A stretch of DNA of 64,000 bases from Stereocaulon alpinum (GCA_018257865.1 JAEUBA010000083.1:62001-126000), one strand, 5' to 3'. Shown: positions 41,965 to 52,560, counted from the first letter of the stretch. A program made the numbers and translations. The notes: generated from the sequence alone by a model not told the origin.

Positions 41965-42480
41965 GTGGACGATAACATTAGGCTGAGTACTCAGCGACGG
42001 TATACCTTTGGCGATGGTTTCTGTGGCGCAGGTGGTGTATCCATGGGAGCAAAGGGCGCTAGTGTTCGTGTGGAATGGGGTTTCGACTTTGATCCTGCGG
42101 CCATCGACTCCTATAAACGCAACTTTCATGAGACCCGTTGCGAGGCAACTGCAGCACACGAATTCGTCACCGTACTACCAGATGACTTCGAAGTTGACAT
42201 TTTGCACTTATCACCTCCCTGCCAGCCGTTCTCACCTATTCATGTCCGGGAAGGCCATGAGATGAATGGAGTGACAATCTTGGCAGTGGGGAATACAGTC
42301 AAGAAGGCCAAGCCGCGGATTGCCAAGCTTGAGGAAACGTTCGGTCTAACAAGCAAGGCTGATAAAATGCCATGATTCAAGAATATGGCTGACATATTCA
42401 CGAAGACTGCCCTCAGTGTCCGATAGAAGGTATCTAATCTCGCGGACTTTGGGCTGCCTCAACATAGAATGCAGAGCTGT
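41965..42480 (+). pseudogene. RID/Masc1-type C5 DNA methyltransferase, truncated and with nonsense codons
   Basis: Begins right after a CTACAG acceptor, so an upstream exon is expected. Motif I is YTFGDGFCGAGGVSMGA; WGFDFDPAAIDSYKRNF follows; motif IV is HLSPPCQPFSP with the catalytic Cys; then KPRIAKLEETFGL, where RID-type enzymes have EQT instead of the ENV of ordinary C5 methyltransferases. The frame then hits TGA (42373-42375) and TAG (42424-42426), yet continues FKNMADIFTKTALSVR and KVSNLADFGLPQHRM, the motif VIII region. Both stops fall where Trp is expected, so each needs one G-to-A change (C-to-T on the other strand). The target-recognition part and motifs IX-X are gone. RID is required for RIP in Neurospora; this homologue is dead. 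Confidence 0.85.
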
Positions 42481-42984
42481 GCAAGTCAGACTAGCCTAAA
42501 TGGTTGCATGAGGCTACGATGGCAACCTAGATGAGGCAGACTGCAGTGCTAGCTCTCTAAGCGCGAAATGCTGCCACGAATCGTGTTACGTGTGATTTCT
42601 GAAGGATTGTAAGGAATCAACTCTATTAATGGATTACATGCTGGAGCATTGATCGATAGTCCTGAAATTCCTTCATCTTTGAGCCTTGATGATCCTCACT
42701 ATGTATGTATGTATGTATGTATGTATGTAGATAAGGCTGTATATCACATAGCGCCTGTTGCTTCTAGGCTGTTACCACATGAACTCGGTCCCTAGAAATC
42801 TAGCATGTACTCCTAGTCAGGCACCAAGACCAGGTCTAGAGTCCTTGATCACATTGGTTAACCGCAGGAATCAAACTATAGATGGCTTTCGAAGCAGGAG
42901 AGGGGAGATCAATAGGTATTGAGAAAAAAAAGAATTAACAAGGAATGACCTAGTCTAGATAAAGGCAATGATGAGGTAGGATCT
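42481..42984. other. no gene; (GTAT)n microsatellite at 42699-42730
   Basis: About seven GTAT units. No coding continuation of the methyltransferase is recognisable downstream. Confidence 0.45.
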
Positions 42985-43600
42985 ACTACATAAATATCAT
43001 TTAACCCCCGGCTAAGCCGATTTTCGGAATACGAAGCTCCCTTTGGTCTACCCTAATCTCCTTGTGCAATCGTGCCAGCCCTCCTAAGCAATTGTCGATG
43101 GCATAAACCCTCTTCCCGAAGAGAGGAATTACGGGCATCCAGGTCCACCTGCTGATTGGAAGCTACATATGATCACGGTCTTTCTCCTTCAGGTAGCGCT
43201 TCCACAACGGTCCTTCCTATTCAGTAATCAAACCCCTCGATTGTGCATGTTCACGGCTCTTGCGTTGAGGGAATGACATCACAGCTGATAGGACAAGGCG
43301 GGTCTTCGCAGCCTCCAGGGTGGTAATGAGCTTCACGCGCTCCTGCATACTCTCCGACAGAGCAGAGAGATCTCGCTTGATCTATGTAGAACGGATTCCA
43401 CTAGGGAATGTGCTGTAGAGAACCTCCATTTCAGAAAATCTTTCTCAGGGATATCGGTCACTAGAATGGTATTAGTGGCCTCTAAGCGACGATGTTCTGG
43501 CGACGTGAGGTAAGCATGGCGGACGTGACCGTAAAACAATGGTTCCACATGAATGGTATGAAACATGAACACAATCACAAGTAAGGCCATTACTAAATGG
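42985..43600 (-). pseudogene. CSC1/OSCA-type (DUF221) ion-channel fragment
   Basis: The minus strand reads FMFHTIHVEPLFYGHVRHAY, LTSPEHRRLEATNTILVTDI and PEKD, then after a one-base shift FSEMEVLYSTFPSGIRST, TAG, IKRDLSALSE, ERVKLITTLEAAKTRL, GPLWKRYLKEKDRDHM, WMPVIPLFGKRVYAIDNCLG and LARLHKEIRVDQRE. This is the cytosolic loop after the early transmembrane helices of fungal calcium-permeable osmosensitive channels (Phm7/CSC1 family). The TAG after RST sits where Trp is usual. The pore region is absent and the frame is broken at least three times. Confidence 0.75.
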
Positions 43601-44060
43601 GCTCAGCATAGCAGGATACGGTGTGATCAAGCCCGATATCCGCCCAGCTATACCTATCGAGACCTCGGTTCAGACCCGCAGTACCATACCTGCCATCACG
43701 AGAATACTCAAAATCTTTTTGCGGAGACGAAGAGAAGAGAACGACACCACCAGACTCCCTTGCTTGAGCAAGACATGATCCGTAGACAGATGAGGAGCGG
43801 CGAAAGAGACTCATAGCCTAACGATTGGAGAGCGAGGAACAAGATCAGTATCAAGTGTCTTAACATTATATGGCAGAGATAGTTTCCATGCTATAACGTT
43901 TGCCAAATCTTCGCTGTTTGTGGATCAGCATAGACGATGAGCTACGACCATACACCAAGCACATAACGAACGCGTACTGGAACTGAGTATGGGTACGAGG
44001 TCCACTCTGGAAATGATCCAGTTAGGATGCAGCATACGATGCATATAAATACGCCCCACT
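43601..44060. other. no gene seen
   Basis: Possibly the remaining 5' side of the channel relic, but unrecognisable. Confidence 0.35.
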
Positions 44061-44365
44061 TGTTTGCAGTTGATACTTAATTGTATTAGGTTCGATTCCT
44101 AATGGCGCTGGTACAATGGTGTAATGGTTTTGTTTTCTTCTGGCAGCGCCATTAGCTGGCAGGTCTTTTAAGTTCTTAACCGGGAACAGCCGTTGGTTCG
44201 AATGCCAGTGTAGTGCAGTTTCGCCTACCAAAAAGTTCGTCGGTTGGCTTACCGTCCGGGGCGGACGCCTGTTGGTTGTGGTCGTGTTTGCAGTTGATAC
44301 TTAATTGTATTAGGTTCGATTCCTAATGGCGCTGGTACAATGGTGTAATGGTTTTGTTTTCTTCT
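44061..44365 (+). repeat. 81-bp direct duplication carrying tRNA-like arms
   Basis: 44061-44141 and 44285-44365 are identical 81-bp copies. Each contains ATAC-TTAATT-GTAT (a variable-arm-like hairpin), TTAGG-TTCGATT-CCTAA (a perfect 5-bp T-arm with 7-nt loop) and TGGCGCT, which looks like a 3' acceptor strand. AGCGCCA, its perfect 7-nt complement, starts at 44145, between the copies and after the first T-arm. So a type II tRNA-like 3' half precedes and follows a 5'-half-like segment. I cannot fold a complete cloverleaf or name an anticodon. Confidence 0.5.
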
Positions 44366-44389
44366 CCACTCTGCGTTACTAAGCAAATT

Positions 44390-44960
44390 TGTTTTCTAAT
44401 TCAAGCGCTTGGGCTCGCATCTATCGAGCTCGAGAGCCTCGCCATCTCGCCAGTCCACCGGCAAATCCTGGAGCACGCATCGTCAATCAAGGAATCTCTG
44501 CGGAAGCTGAAGCACCTTGCGCTAACATTAGTCGAGTATCAAAATTGGGCCAGAACCGCGAAGGTCCTCACACTGAATACCCACGAGCTACGTTAGAGTC
44601 AGAGTACTCGGCTAGGCCATCTAGTAACAGCTGCGTTGGAGCTGGAGACTCTAGCCATCCATTTCCGAACATCCCCTCGCGAATGGTATGTCCCGCTGAA
44701 AGTATTACGCGGTTGTCGATGGCCTTGTCTCAATCAATTCGCTTTGGCGCGCGTGACTGCAGTGAAATCTTGCTCGCTAAGTTCCCCGAAGCGCATGCTG
44801 ATACACTGGAGATCGTTCCCCTCTGTCAAAAACGATTATCGAGTGGGGGTAAAACATCGCTATTCCGCAGAAGTCGTTCTACGTACAAATTAAAGCATTC
44901 TATAATGGCAGGGTTACTGAAAAGTCTCCCCATGTCTAGTATACTAATGAAGACAGCGAC
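44390..44960 (+). pseudogene. LRR/F-box-like protein fragment, frameshifted
   Basis: One frame reads LGLASIELESLAISPVHRQI and ESLRKLKHLALTLVEYQNWA, a stop, then ALELETLAIHFRTSPREWYV, LRGCRWPCLNQFALARVTA, and after a one-base shift near 44760 SEILLAKFPEAHADTLEIVP. Leu-rich blocks of the form (L)xxLxxLxL and 'ILLAxFxxxHADTL' are usual in the leucine-rich C-terminal part of fungal F-box proteins. The F-box itself is not seen. Confidence 0.45.
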
Positions 44961-45002
44961 GAAATTGCCCGATATCTGACTCAAGAGACTGGGGAAGAGA
45001 AT

Positions 45003-45140
45003 CTTCAGGACCCGAAAAGTCCTGAAACGGCGCTCAAGATCTCAGTATGCCAAGTCCAAAGCCCTAGCCCTAGCTTCTGAGGAAAGCCTAGGAGAGGTTG
45101 CCCTAGGCGACTGCTCGCAGGGGATGCGGAGAGCGGGCAA
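45003..45140. repeat. solo fragment of the MITE family at 54807-55154
   Basis: CCGAAAAGTCCTGAAACGGC through AGAGGTTGCCCTAGGCGACT matches the left arm and inner part of the element at 54807, about 85% identical. No inverted right arm is present, so this copy is truncated. Confidence 0.75.
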
Positions 45141-45425
45141 TGCTTCTACACTTGTTGCAAATAAGGATATGAGGTGAAAGATAGACAAAGAGAGTGCTGT
45201 CAATCATTAATTAGGATTCAAAACATCTGCTAGTCGGAACAATAGGTGGTGTTAGGAGCTGGATGTAGCTCAGATGGCCTTACGCTAAAATTCGGATTGT
45301 CAGCCACCTCCCCGTACTATTCCGGGTGAAATCTGACGATCAAGCCACACGCACAGTCCATGTATCGAAGACCGAGCTCAGTGATCCATAACATTACCTT
45401 AAAACACTCGGCAGACTCGTCACTC

Positions 45426-45881
45426 ATGAGCTCTACTACGCACCCAAAGCATCTCGAGGCGGAGGAATTAGCGGAAGATGTATGGGAAGTGCTTAATGAA
45501 TGTGGAAGACAGCTCAAATCAGCTCACTTCAGAGATAATGGAATGTTCGAATCCATTGATGACCGCGAGATCCTAGCAGACGCAAGTCGTGAACTCGTCA
45601 AATTCATAAAGACAGATAATCGCGCACCTATCTACGATGGAAGAAAGCAACGAATTCCCAAGAAGCTCATCTGTCGCCTGATGGCTTGGCGGTTTCTAAG
45701 AGCAATGACACTATCCATCCCTCCGAAAGTGATTCTAGATCTTATTCACTTGGACACGTCTGGAATGCCCACCGTCGGAGGAGTATCAATACCGCTGGGA
45801 AAAGTTATACTCGTGGCAAAAGAGGTGGAAGTCCGTCTATTATTCACCTGCCTTGTGAGAGTGTACGGAATTGGCCCGTAA
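45426..45881 (+). CDS. hypothetical protein, about 151 aa
   Basis: Start at the second in-frame ATG (MSSTTHPKHLEAEELAEDVW); an earlier ATG at 45360 adds 22 poorly composed residues. The helical, charged sequence (EVLNECGRQLKSAHFRDNG, SRELVKFIKTDNRAPIYDGR, LICRLMAWRFLRAMTL) looks coding. No signal peptide, membrane helix or known domain. The last 25 residues may come from an unspliced intron (a GGTCAAAGAGG-like site is absent, so this is only a guess). Confidence 0.45.
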   Translation: MSSTTHPKHLEAEELAEDVWEVLNECGRQLKSAHFRDNGMFESIDDREILADASRELVKFIKTDNRAPIYDGRKQRIPKKLICRLMAWRFLRAMTLSIPPKVILDLIHLDTSGMPTVGGVSIPLGKVILVAKEVEVRLLFTCLVRVYGIGP

Positions 45882-47112
45882 AAGCAGGTGAAGGAAGATA
45901 AATGAAGAAGCTTTTGCTTGGGGCTGCAAGACTATAATGACGAGCGCAGTTGGGAATGCTGTTATGCTACTAATTCACTTGCTGCGAGGGGGGTACTATG
46001 CTGGTTGTAGGCGGAAGTCGGCGGCCAATACACTTGTTCGCTGGAAGACCATAGCTTCGGTGGTTTCATTGCTAAGCGCGGCTCCAAGAAGTTTGGCATC
46101 CCCTTATCACTTCGCCACAAAGGCAGTGAATTCTTTTCAGGGAAAATTGTTATGCTAGCATCCATTCCCCAATCAGAGAACATTCGTGGTTGGATTTCTT
46201 GTGCGTCAAAGTGACTGGAAGGCTGGGCACCCACGTCCAGCGTTGTATATGGGTCGCTCCTCTCTTCAGGGATGGGTTTCGGCATCGAGGATCCTTCTGA
46301 CAGCTGAAGATGTCGATTCTAATTAGTAGCTGATGCAATCAGACTGTGTAGCTTTGCCGATAGGTGTTTTTCAAGGAGAAACTTACTCGATTGCCAGTTA
46401 TGAAACTTCCAAATGTTGGGTTGAGAGGGCCGTATGAATGTAAGTGAGGGCGTTTTGTACTTGAGCGCAGATGCAAAGCCGGTTTCTCTATTGCTCCATC
46501 GTATGGGCTAGCGTGCAATCCCTGTTCCCAAGTCTATGGTCTATCACCTTCGTATTGCGAACACATAAAACGAGCGTCTTGCAATTGTAGATTGGGCTGC
46601 ATCGTTGAAGCAGCGGTGACTGTCCTATGTGAAGGAGCGCTTGCATGGATCAGACTTGTTGTATCGGTCTGAGTTACCTGTCATATGTCGGATGGAAGAG
46701 ACTTGTAGGGGAGAGACTACCTCCTACCCTGAAGCCCAAGCTTGACAGCTTTGGCGGTAAGTACACCGCACACTTTGCCTGTAAGGTCGTTCTAATGATC
46801 ACGCAGGTATCTCAACACTCCTACTGCACGATACGCAAATTTCCCCAGCTGCGTTCTCCCGAAGCTTGTTATTAGTAGCAGATAGATATTTGTTCGTCCA
46901 TCTTATAACCTGCCAGCAAATCTCTTTGCCGAACCTTAGCTCTTTTTCTTCTTCTCCATTGTCACACTTGGGGTCACATCCTCTAGGATGGTCTTCGCTC
47001 TCGAAAGTGCATTCTTCTAATCGTTGGTCAAATCTTCCTTTTCTTGGATCTCTGCTGCAATTTCCACAATCTTGATAGTGAGATCCGAAACTATCTCAAG
47101 GCTGCAAGTTCT
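45882..47112. other. no supported gene
   Basis: Between 45960 and 46330 both strands are open and coding-like in places (minus: MPKPIPEERSDPYTTLDV; plus: KKFGIPLSLRHKGSEFFSGK), so a relic is likely but the strand cannot be fixed. 46645-47075 holds short frames without domains. Confidence 0.35.
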
Positions 47113-47295
47113 TTATCTAATGCCTATGTGAATCCGTCTGGCCTCAAGAATGCCTTTTTTTCGGAGGCCGATAAAGTAACATAGGCCTTGGCTCGTGGCG
47201 TTGCGCCTTAAGAGGGGGTCATCTTTGGCGTAGCAGAAGTAGCCATTGGGCACCAATTCAGGCCGTAAATCAAAGAGCGTTGAAGGAAAGAACAA
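47113..47295 (-). CDS. small hypothetical ORF or exon
   Basis: 60 codons with coding-like composition (RPELVPNGYFCYAKDDPLLR, SQGLCYFIGLRKKGILEA). It may be an exon of a larger gene; no domain is recognised. Confidence 0.25.
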   Translation of the reverse strand: MFFPSTLFDLRPELVPNGYFCYAKDDPLLRRNATSQGLCYFIGLRKKGILEARRIHIGIR

Positions 47296-48689
47296 TCAGC
47301 TAAACGTCGAAAAGGGCAAATCGTTGACAGTCTTCAAAGCTAAATTGCTGAAAGTCGAAAAAGACAAATTGATGGAAGTCGAAAAGGGTAGTCAAATGAA
47401 ACTAAGGTAGCTCTAAGCTCCATAACGTTTTGATTGGTTTAGAAGAGTGATACCATGCAGCCTGGTAGTCCGTTTAATCTCCATAATTTGAAGCGTTGGC
47501 GGTCATACCTCGTAATAAACAAGTCTTCGGGGACGAGCGTTGGTAGAATTATATTTGCATTCTCGGTAGGCCAGTCTCATTCACGCAACGATGCTCTCTG
47601 CAGTCGGTGCATTAGTCTGTATGACCGCTGCTGATAGGAGCTGCATGTATTGGTTCAAGCAGGTTAAAGGGAGACAAGGTAAATAGTGAACAAGCCAACC
47701 CTGCGTACCTAGACTAGAGACGAATCGACATGATTTACGTCAGCCTTCTTGGACGGTGGCGTTGACGAAGTGGTGGGGATGTAAGGTTCCGACAGGTCAC
47801 TACCATTCATGCAGCGATGCTCTCTGCAGTTGGTGCGTTAGCCTCGATCATTGTCGCTGATTTAGAATGTATCTATTGGTTTAGGAATCGTATTGAAGTC
47901 TGCGGCCGTAGATCTCATTGGTATACTTAGCATTCTCGACTTCTTCGGTTCTTATTAGCGGTCTGCATGACTTGTTCGGTCCCGACGGGCTGATTTGAAT
48001 GAGACTCTTTGTTGACGGTGTGTTAGTAGCTGCAGCGAGTACTCGGGTTGCTAGGCTACGGCAAAGCACTGAGTGATTGCTGACTTGGCACTATGCAATC
48101 TATCTACCTGTAGAGTGGGGGGCTTCGTGTAAAGGTGTGAATGCCTATTATCAGTCTTGGGAGGAGAGACGGGACTGCCACGAAACGGTTGCAACACTTT
48201 GCTGTTCATGGGGACAGTGTGGAGCATCTTTCATTGCGTAGCAGTCCTGCTGTCTATCTTATTGCTGATAATATCTCATCTTCCGCCGACAAAGGTGATG
48301 ATCGTAAGATACAGCCTGCTGTATGTCTGCCTTTAACGCAAAGCTTGCAGGTTCAACATGGTCTGAAACCGGAAAACAAACCGCATTCTGGAAACACTTG
48401 ATCACAAGACGCCAATACAACGCAATACAGCAACAGTGGTAGTGTCTATATTCGTTTGTCACCCTGAGCCGCTTGTTGAAATCCTAGGCGCATTGTACGC
48501 CAGTTGCCCGTTGAACTGGCATAAGAGGCGGTTCCGATACCTCTTCGTCTTTCCCGGTGTCTAGGGGTTGCCACAAGCGTCGCCAGTCGAAGAGAGGTTG
48601 CGATCCAGTATATTAAGCGCAGGTTTGAGTAGGCTATCGCGGGGCTTGGTGAACGTGAAGAGCTATAAGCTGATATTCACCCCTCTGAA
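47296..48689. other. no supported gene; local repeats
   Basis: 47300-47400 has imperfect repeats of GTCGAAAA(A/G)G(A/G)CAAAT. 47570-47660 and 47800-47890 are diverged copies of one another (ACGATGCTCTCTGCAGTCGG / GCGATGCTCTCTGCAGTTGG, then TGTATTGGTT / TCTATTGGTT), a duplication spaced about 230 bp apart. Confidence 0.4.
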
Positions 48690-49150
48690 TCTGGCAAATC
48701 GAAACAGCGGAATATGACAGAGAGCCATCGGTTGCCTCCGAGGTTCCCTTTCTCGACCGTCGCAGGGCCACATGCGAGATTTATCAGTTGGTTGAGAAAG
48801 AAGGAGTCGTCGGGAACCTATCGGCTAGATTCCTTCGCTTTGAGGATGGTAACGATTTCCACGATTGAGTGGGCGGGAAGGTCATCCGTTTGAGGAGTGA
48901 ACCACTCGCTCGGAAATTCGTCTGGATCTGCGTAGAGCTCTTGAATGCGCTTGGAGGCGTTCGAAATGCCGTCTTCCTCGCAGCGTTGAACCAGGTCTCT
49001 AAGCAGAGACGCGGCAGCTGATTCCTGTTAGTTGAAAGCAATATCAAATAAAATTATCAGTGAGGTGTCTAACATCTATCTGACTTTTCGTCACTGCCGT
49101 CGAGATGGGTAACGCTTAGCATGGTAAAATTGGACATGGTTTTGGTGAGA
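48690..49150 (-). pseudogene. hypothetical protein with one internal stop
   Basis: The minus strand reads ESAAASLLRDLVQRCEEDGI, ELYADPDEFPSEWFTPQTDD, AHSIVEIVTILKAKESSR, a TAG, then VPDDSFFLNQLINLACGP and NRWLSVIFRCFDLPDSEG to a TGA near 48690. Upstream, MSNFTMLSVTHLDGSDEK near 49135 could be a first exon, with an acceptor AACAG near 49030. The family was not recognised. The TAG can come from CAG. Confidence 0.4.
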
Positions 49151-50016
49151 GGAGTACGGGAAATCGACTGTCAAAGTGGGCCAGGGAAATGGAATACAGA
49201 GTCGGAGATTCGAAGGGAAATAAATGCTTGCTGGGAGGAAGAAGAGACGATAGTAGTATTGAGTGACTACGGCCATATCAAGTGATTGAAGATTTTGATT
49301 TCGTCGTACAGGCCTCTGAATAGGTCTTCTAATTGTTGTTAGCTGCTTGATAAATACAATGCTAGCTACCTGTTCATAGTCCTTTGCTTTGGGCCAGATG
49401 ATTCAGATTTATGAGTGAAAAGATTCTTTGTTTTCTACCGGCGGTGCCTATGCCCTTAGGCCTCAGTAGATGTTTGGCCGATCTATTTCCATTACCCCTA
49501 ATCGTTGCTGTCACCGCCCGAGGTACCAATTATCAACGAAGCGACGTGCTCAAACTTCCTGTCTTACCTTTTCTTCTTTTGCCTTCACATGCTCCGTTGT
49601 AGTCTGCCTCCTGTGCCTTATGTACCTCAAACATCGTCCTCTTCACAAGCTCCCACGTCGATCCCGTCTGGCTAGGCCGCAAACGCTGGCAGGACTGTCC
49701 ATGATTCGCAGACAGTTAGCGCCGTGATTGTAGGTGACTAGACGGAGTAGGCCTGTGGCGAACAAGCGGAGGGCGGAGGAATGGACGGTCTCAGGCCCAG
49801 GGCCCGGTGTGGCGGTTCCGCTTGGACGTGGCTCTGTTCACTATTCTAGGTATAAGGCATCGTGCAATAGCTTTGCAAGGTTGACGGTGGCTCGTTGCTC
49901 GTGACCTGGCAGGGTAACGCTGTGGTGGCCGTACTGATGTAACGACTCTCAGAATGTCACACGGAGTAGTAGGAATGATAATTCTTCCATCATCTAATCC
50001 TCTGCTTACTACCTTA
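49151..50016. other. no supported gene
   Basis: C+T-rich tracts; short frames at 49411-49727 (plus) without domains. Confidence 0.4.
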
Positions 50017-50170
50017 AGGACGGGGTTCGGATAGCTGAGCAGCACCGCACGGAATGCTTTCCGTGCGGTGCAAGCATTACGGAGCTTACTAAGGACGGGG
50101 TCCGGATAGCTTGTGGGGCGATGCGTGGAACAGGATCTGCGCATCGTCCGAAATGGCTTCCGGGAGGGTC
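50017..50170. repeat. dispersed repeat with direct repeats and a perfect 13-bp hairpin
   Basis: AAGGACGGGGTTCGGATAGC near 50017 and AAGGACGGGGTCCGGATAGC near 50091 are direct repeats. Between them, GCACCGCACGGAA (50042-50054) and TTCCGTGCGGTGC (50059-50071) form a perfect stem with a TGCT loop. GGAATGCTT..GGTGCAAGCATTA and the GGCGATGCG..GCATCGTCCGAAATG part recur inverted and diverged at 56698-56850. Confidence 0.7.
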
Positions 50171-50598
50171 CGCAAAACCCTGATTCGTGACACAGAGAAG
50201 CAACCCAACCCGTCCTCTCCCCGCGCGATATGATCTTTAAGTTTCATGTTGAGACCCGTCTACTCCACAGGTGTCAACGTAGGCTTGTTTTCTTCAATCA
50301 TCCTTTTCAGCGTCACGGCAGAGAAGATTCCCAGGGATGAGGACGTTCGCCTAGGGCGGGGTTGATCGGATGTGTCGGGATGTCGTACGTCGCAGATTTC
50401 CCCTGCTTGATCCTTTACCCCGCTCTGCTCTTGATCAAGAGTAACTCGGTGTGAGAGAGACGGATCACTTTATCAAGATGCCACAAAAGCTGCTGTTGAT
50501 AACGAGGAGGGCATGTGGGGAAGCTTTAGATCGTTGAAACCTTCGAGCGGTAAAGGGAAGAGGAAAGGGAAGAAAAGCACATAGATATGGATTTCTGT
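50171..50598. other. no gene seen
   Basis: 3' flank of the following minus-strand gene; nothing recognised. Confidence 0.4.
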
Positions 50599-51147
50599 TC
50601 AAGGCACGGCGGCTTTGGCGATCAGCGTACCTCGCGATGAATGTTTTTCGGAGGTCTTCATCCTTTGACTACTATAAGTGCACAGGAGGGCCGCCAGCCT
50701 ACCTAGCATAATTTCCATCGCTCCTCGTCCTCTCCATTCGTTGCCTCTTGCTCCTGCCTGCCTATAGAGGCTCCCCTCCCTTCTTCGTTTGCAACTCGAT
50801 TGAACTGGGCTCCACCCACTAGCACCCTCTCCACGTTCCAAGAACCCCTGCCCAATCATCCACTTTCTCAGTGCCTTCGCCCTAATTTCCCCGATGAAAC
50901 TCATATCCAGTTTCTCTACATCTTTCCCTATGTGTTCCAGTCTATCTTCCGATTTCTTGAATGTGGGATGGCCTGGGCAGAGAGGACAGATCGTGCGGCG
51001 CGGCAGCTCTCGTAGGCGCACATGGCAGCGCTGTTGCACAGCTTCGTTGGTATCGTTTAAGGATACCGTTTCAGCAGGGGAGGCGGAGGAGGGAGGGACG
51101 TGCCTGCCCTTTCTGGCTGCTGGAAATATCGTGAGACTGTGTGACAA
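50599..51147 (-). CDS. zinc-finger-like protein, C-terminal part
   Basis: A 182-codon minus-strand frame. Around residue 55 it reads ICPLCPGHPTFKKSEDRLEH, a C-x2-C..H type finger, followed by IGKDVEKLD and ALRKWMIGQGFLERGEGASG, an ending often seen in fungal C2H2 proteins with a 'SEDRLxHIGKH' motif. The rest is basic and disordered. The start is probably not the true N-terminus, since related proteins carry more fingers upstream; an intron could join it to sequence above 51147. Intact as far as it goes. Confidence 0.45.
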   Translation of the reverse strand: MSHSLTIFPAARKGRHVPPSSASPAETVSLNDTNEAVQQRCHVRLRELPRRTICPLCPGHPTFKKSEDRLEHIGKDVEKLDMSFIGEIRAKALRKWMIGQGFLERGEGASGWSPVQSSCKRRREGSLYRQAGARGNEWRGRGAMEIMLGRLAALLCTYSSQRMKTSEKHSSRGTLIAKAAVP

Positions 51148-51843
51148 TTGCGGCTGTAACAGCTTCCATAGCCACTTCGATTGCCCCTCTGGGAAGAGGT
51201 GTTGGGGTTACAGGCTCAACATTATCTATACCGTGTCTTCCATTTACCTGCTACAAGGAAGGTGACGCGCTTGCAATAGGATGATAATGGCAATGAAGGA
51301 GGAGCAGGTGCTCAACATCGAATTTCCTTTCAGCCAATAGTCACTGTATTATCCGCCATATCTACATACCCTATATACCAGGCTGGCTCGCAGACTGGCT
51401 TAAAAGTTGCGCCAGAACCAGCCCCCCTTCATTCGAATTTATGCTCATCGTATTGCGGTTTGTGCTATGACAATACTTGCTCACAGCTCCTGTCGCCTTC
51501 TAAGAATGCATTCCTCCTTGTTGTCCTCTGTGATAAATCTCCATACGTAACACTCAGCCTTTTGACTGATATGGTATATGCGCTTCAAAGCTTGATAACC
51601 GCCGCCGTCTAGGAAGTCTAGATCAAGCTTGACTAGATGGTGGGCTTTATGCAAGGTTATAACCGAGCGCGCAGAAGTAAGCTGTTGCGAGTAAGATTCG
51701 AGGCAATCAAGCGTCTGGATACGCCGCTTTCAGCTCCCACATTATGTCTTGATACTCCTGAAAGAAGTCTTACTAATGATCTCGCACGTCTACAGACATA
51801 CATCCTTAATGAGCCGCGTCTCGAAACCAGCCTTCAACAGTCC
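51148..51843. other. no firm gene
   Basis: 51637-51855 is an open plus frame (SKLLRVRFEAIKRLDTPLS) with coding-like but unrecognised sequence; the minus strand may hold the last exon of the helicase relic (LLKAGFETRLIKDV). Confidence 0.35.
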
Positions 51844-52560
51844 CTACACGTATAGGTATTGGTAAAGAAAAGACGGATCGTTAGTAGAATAGCAATATTA
51901 GAGCAGGAAAAAGGAAAATAGTCGGGATTTCGTACCTGGGCGATGAGCCAAGCATGGATCGGACAGTTGCTGATACTGACCTGCTGGTGGTTTGTCGCTT
52001 TTGCCTTCAGCTTTGTGCCAACTTGCGGCTTTCCATATCTCATATGCCTTGGAATGTGCCTCGCGGTCAGCGTTGCTAACTCATTTTCGATAGGCGGCGA
52101 TTTGTAGACCGAAGGCAGCAGGTGTCATAAAGTATGACCATTCTATGTTGCGTTTCGGGAGTCGAATAACGCGGTGTCTGTGTATCTGACATTCGTCGGT
52201 TCGTCTAATCATGAAGAGTTGGACAACATTCCCGATGTCTCCAATCATCTTTATTACCTCGGGGGTGGTTCCGTCTGCCTGGCCTATTATAGCCTTCTTC
52301 GTATAGGGTGTGCCTGTAACAAACCACTTCGCTGGAATATGTCTGGGCTGCTTAGGTGGGGCTGATAGGCTACCAAGCCTACCATACTCCTCCATTTCTT
52401 CCTGCTGAAATCAGTCATTGTTCTCGCGCAGGAAACTCATAACGGGATTCTCATACCTTTCAACGCAACAGGCTTCGTCAACATATATGCTGCCCAAGCA
52501 GATCTCTAGAAGTTCACGAGTCCACTTGTAGTCTTGCTCGTCGTTGCTAACGGCAGAGTT
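51844..52560 (-). pseudogene. SNF2/DEAD-like helicase fragment with one intron
   Basis: The minus strand reads ELLEICLGSIYVDEACCVER (motif II-like D-E-A), SFLRENND, a TGA, EEMEEYGRLGSLSAPPKQPR, then KWFVTGTPYTKKAIIGQADG (motif III-like TGTP) and NVVQLFMIRRTDECQIHRHR, the R-R-T region of SNF2 proteins; then DREAHSKAYEIWKAASWHK. A canonical intron at 51935-51844 (GTACGA, CTACTAAC, GTAG; 92 nt) follows. Motifs I and IV-VI are missing and the TGA interrupts motif spacing. It may be part of a larger SNF2 gene now split. Confidence 0.55.

Noticed and set aside
42699..42730. Telomere-like repeat
   Set aside because: The unit is GTAT, not TTAGGG; it is a plain microsatellite.
44145..44220. A standard tRNA gene starting at AGCGCCA
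   Set aside because: The GGTTCGAATGCC arm gives an 8-nt loop and the D and anticodon arms do not pair, so no normal cloverleaf forms.
45962..46285. Minus-strand 107-codon ORF as a gene
   Set aside because: The plus strand is equally coding-like over the same bases and no domain or splice site decides.
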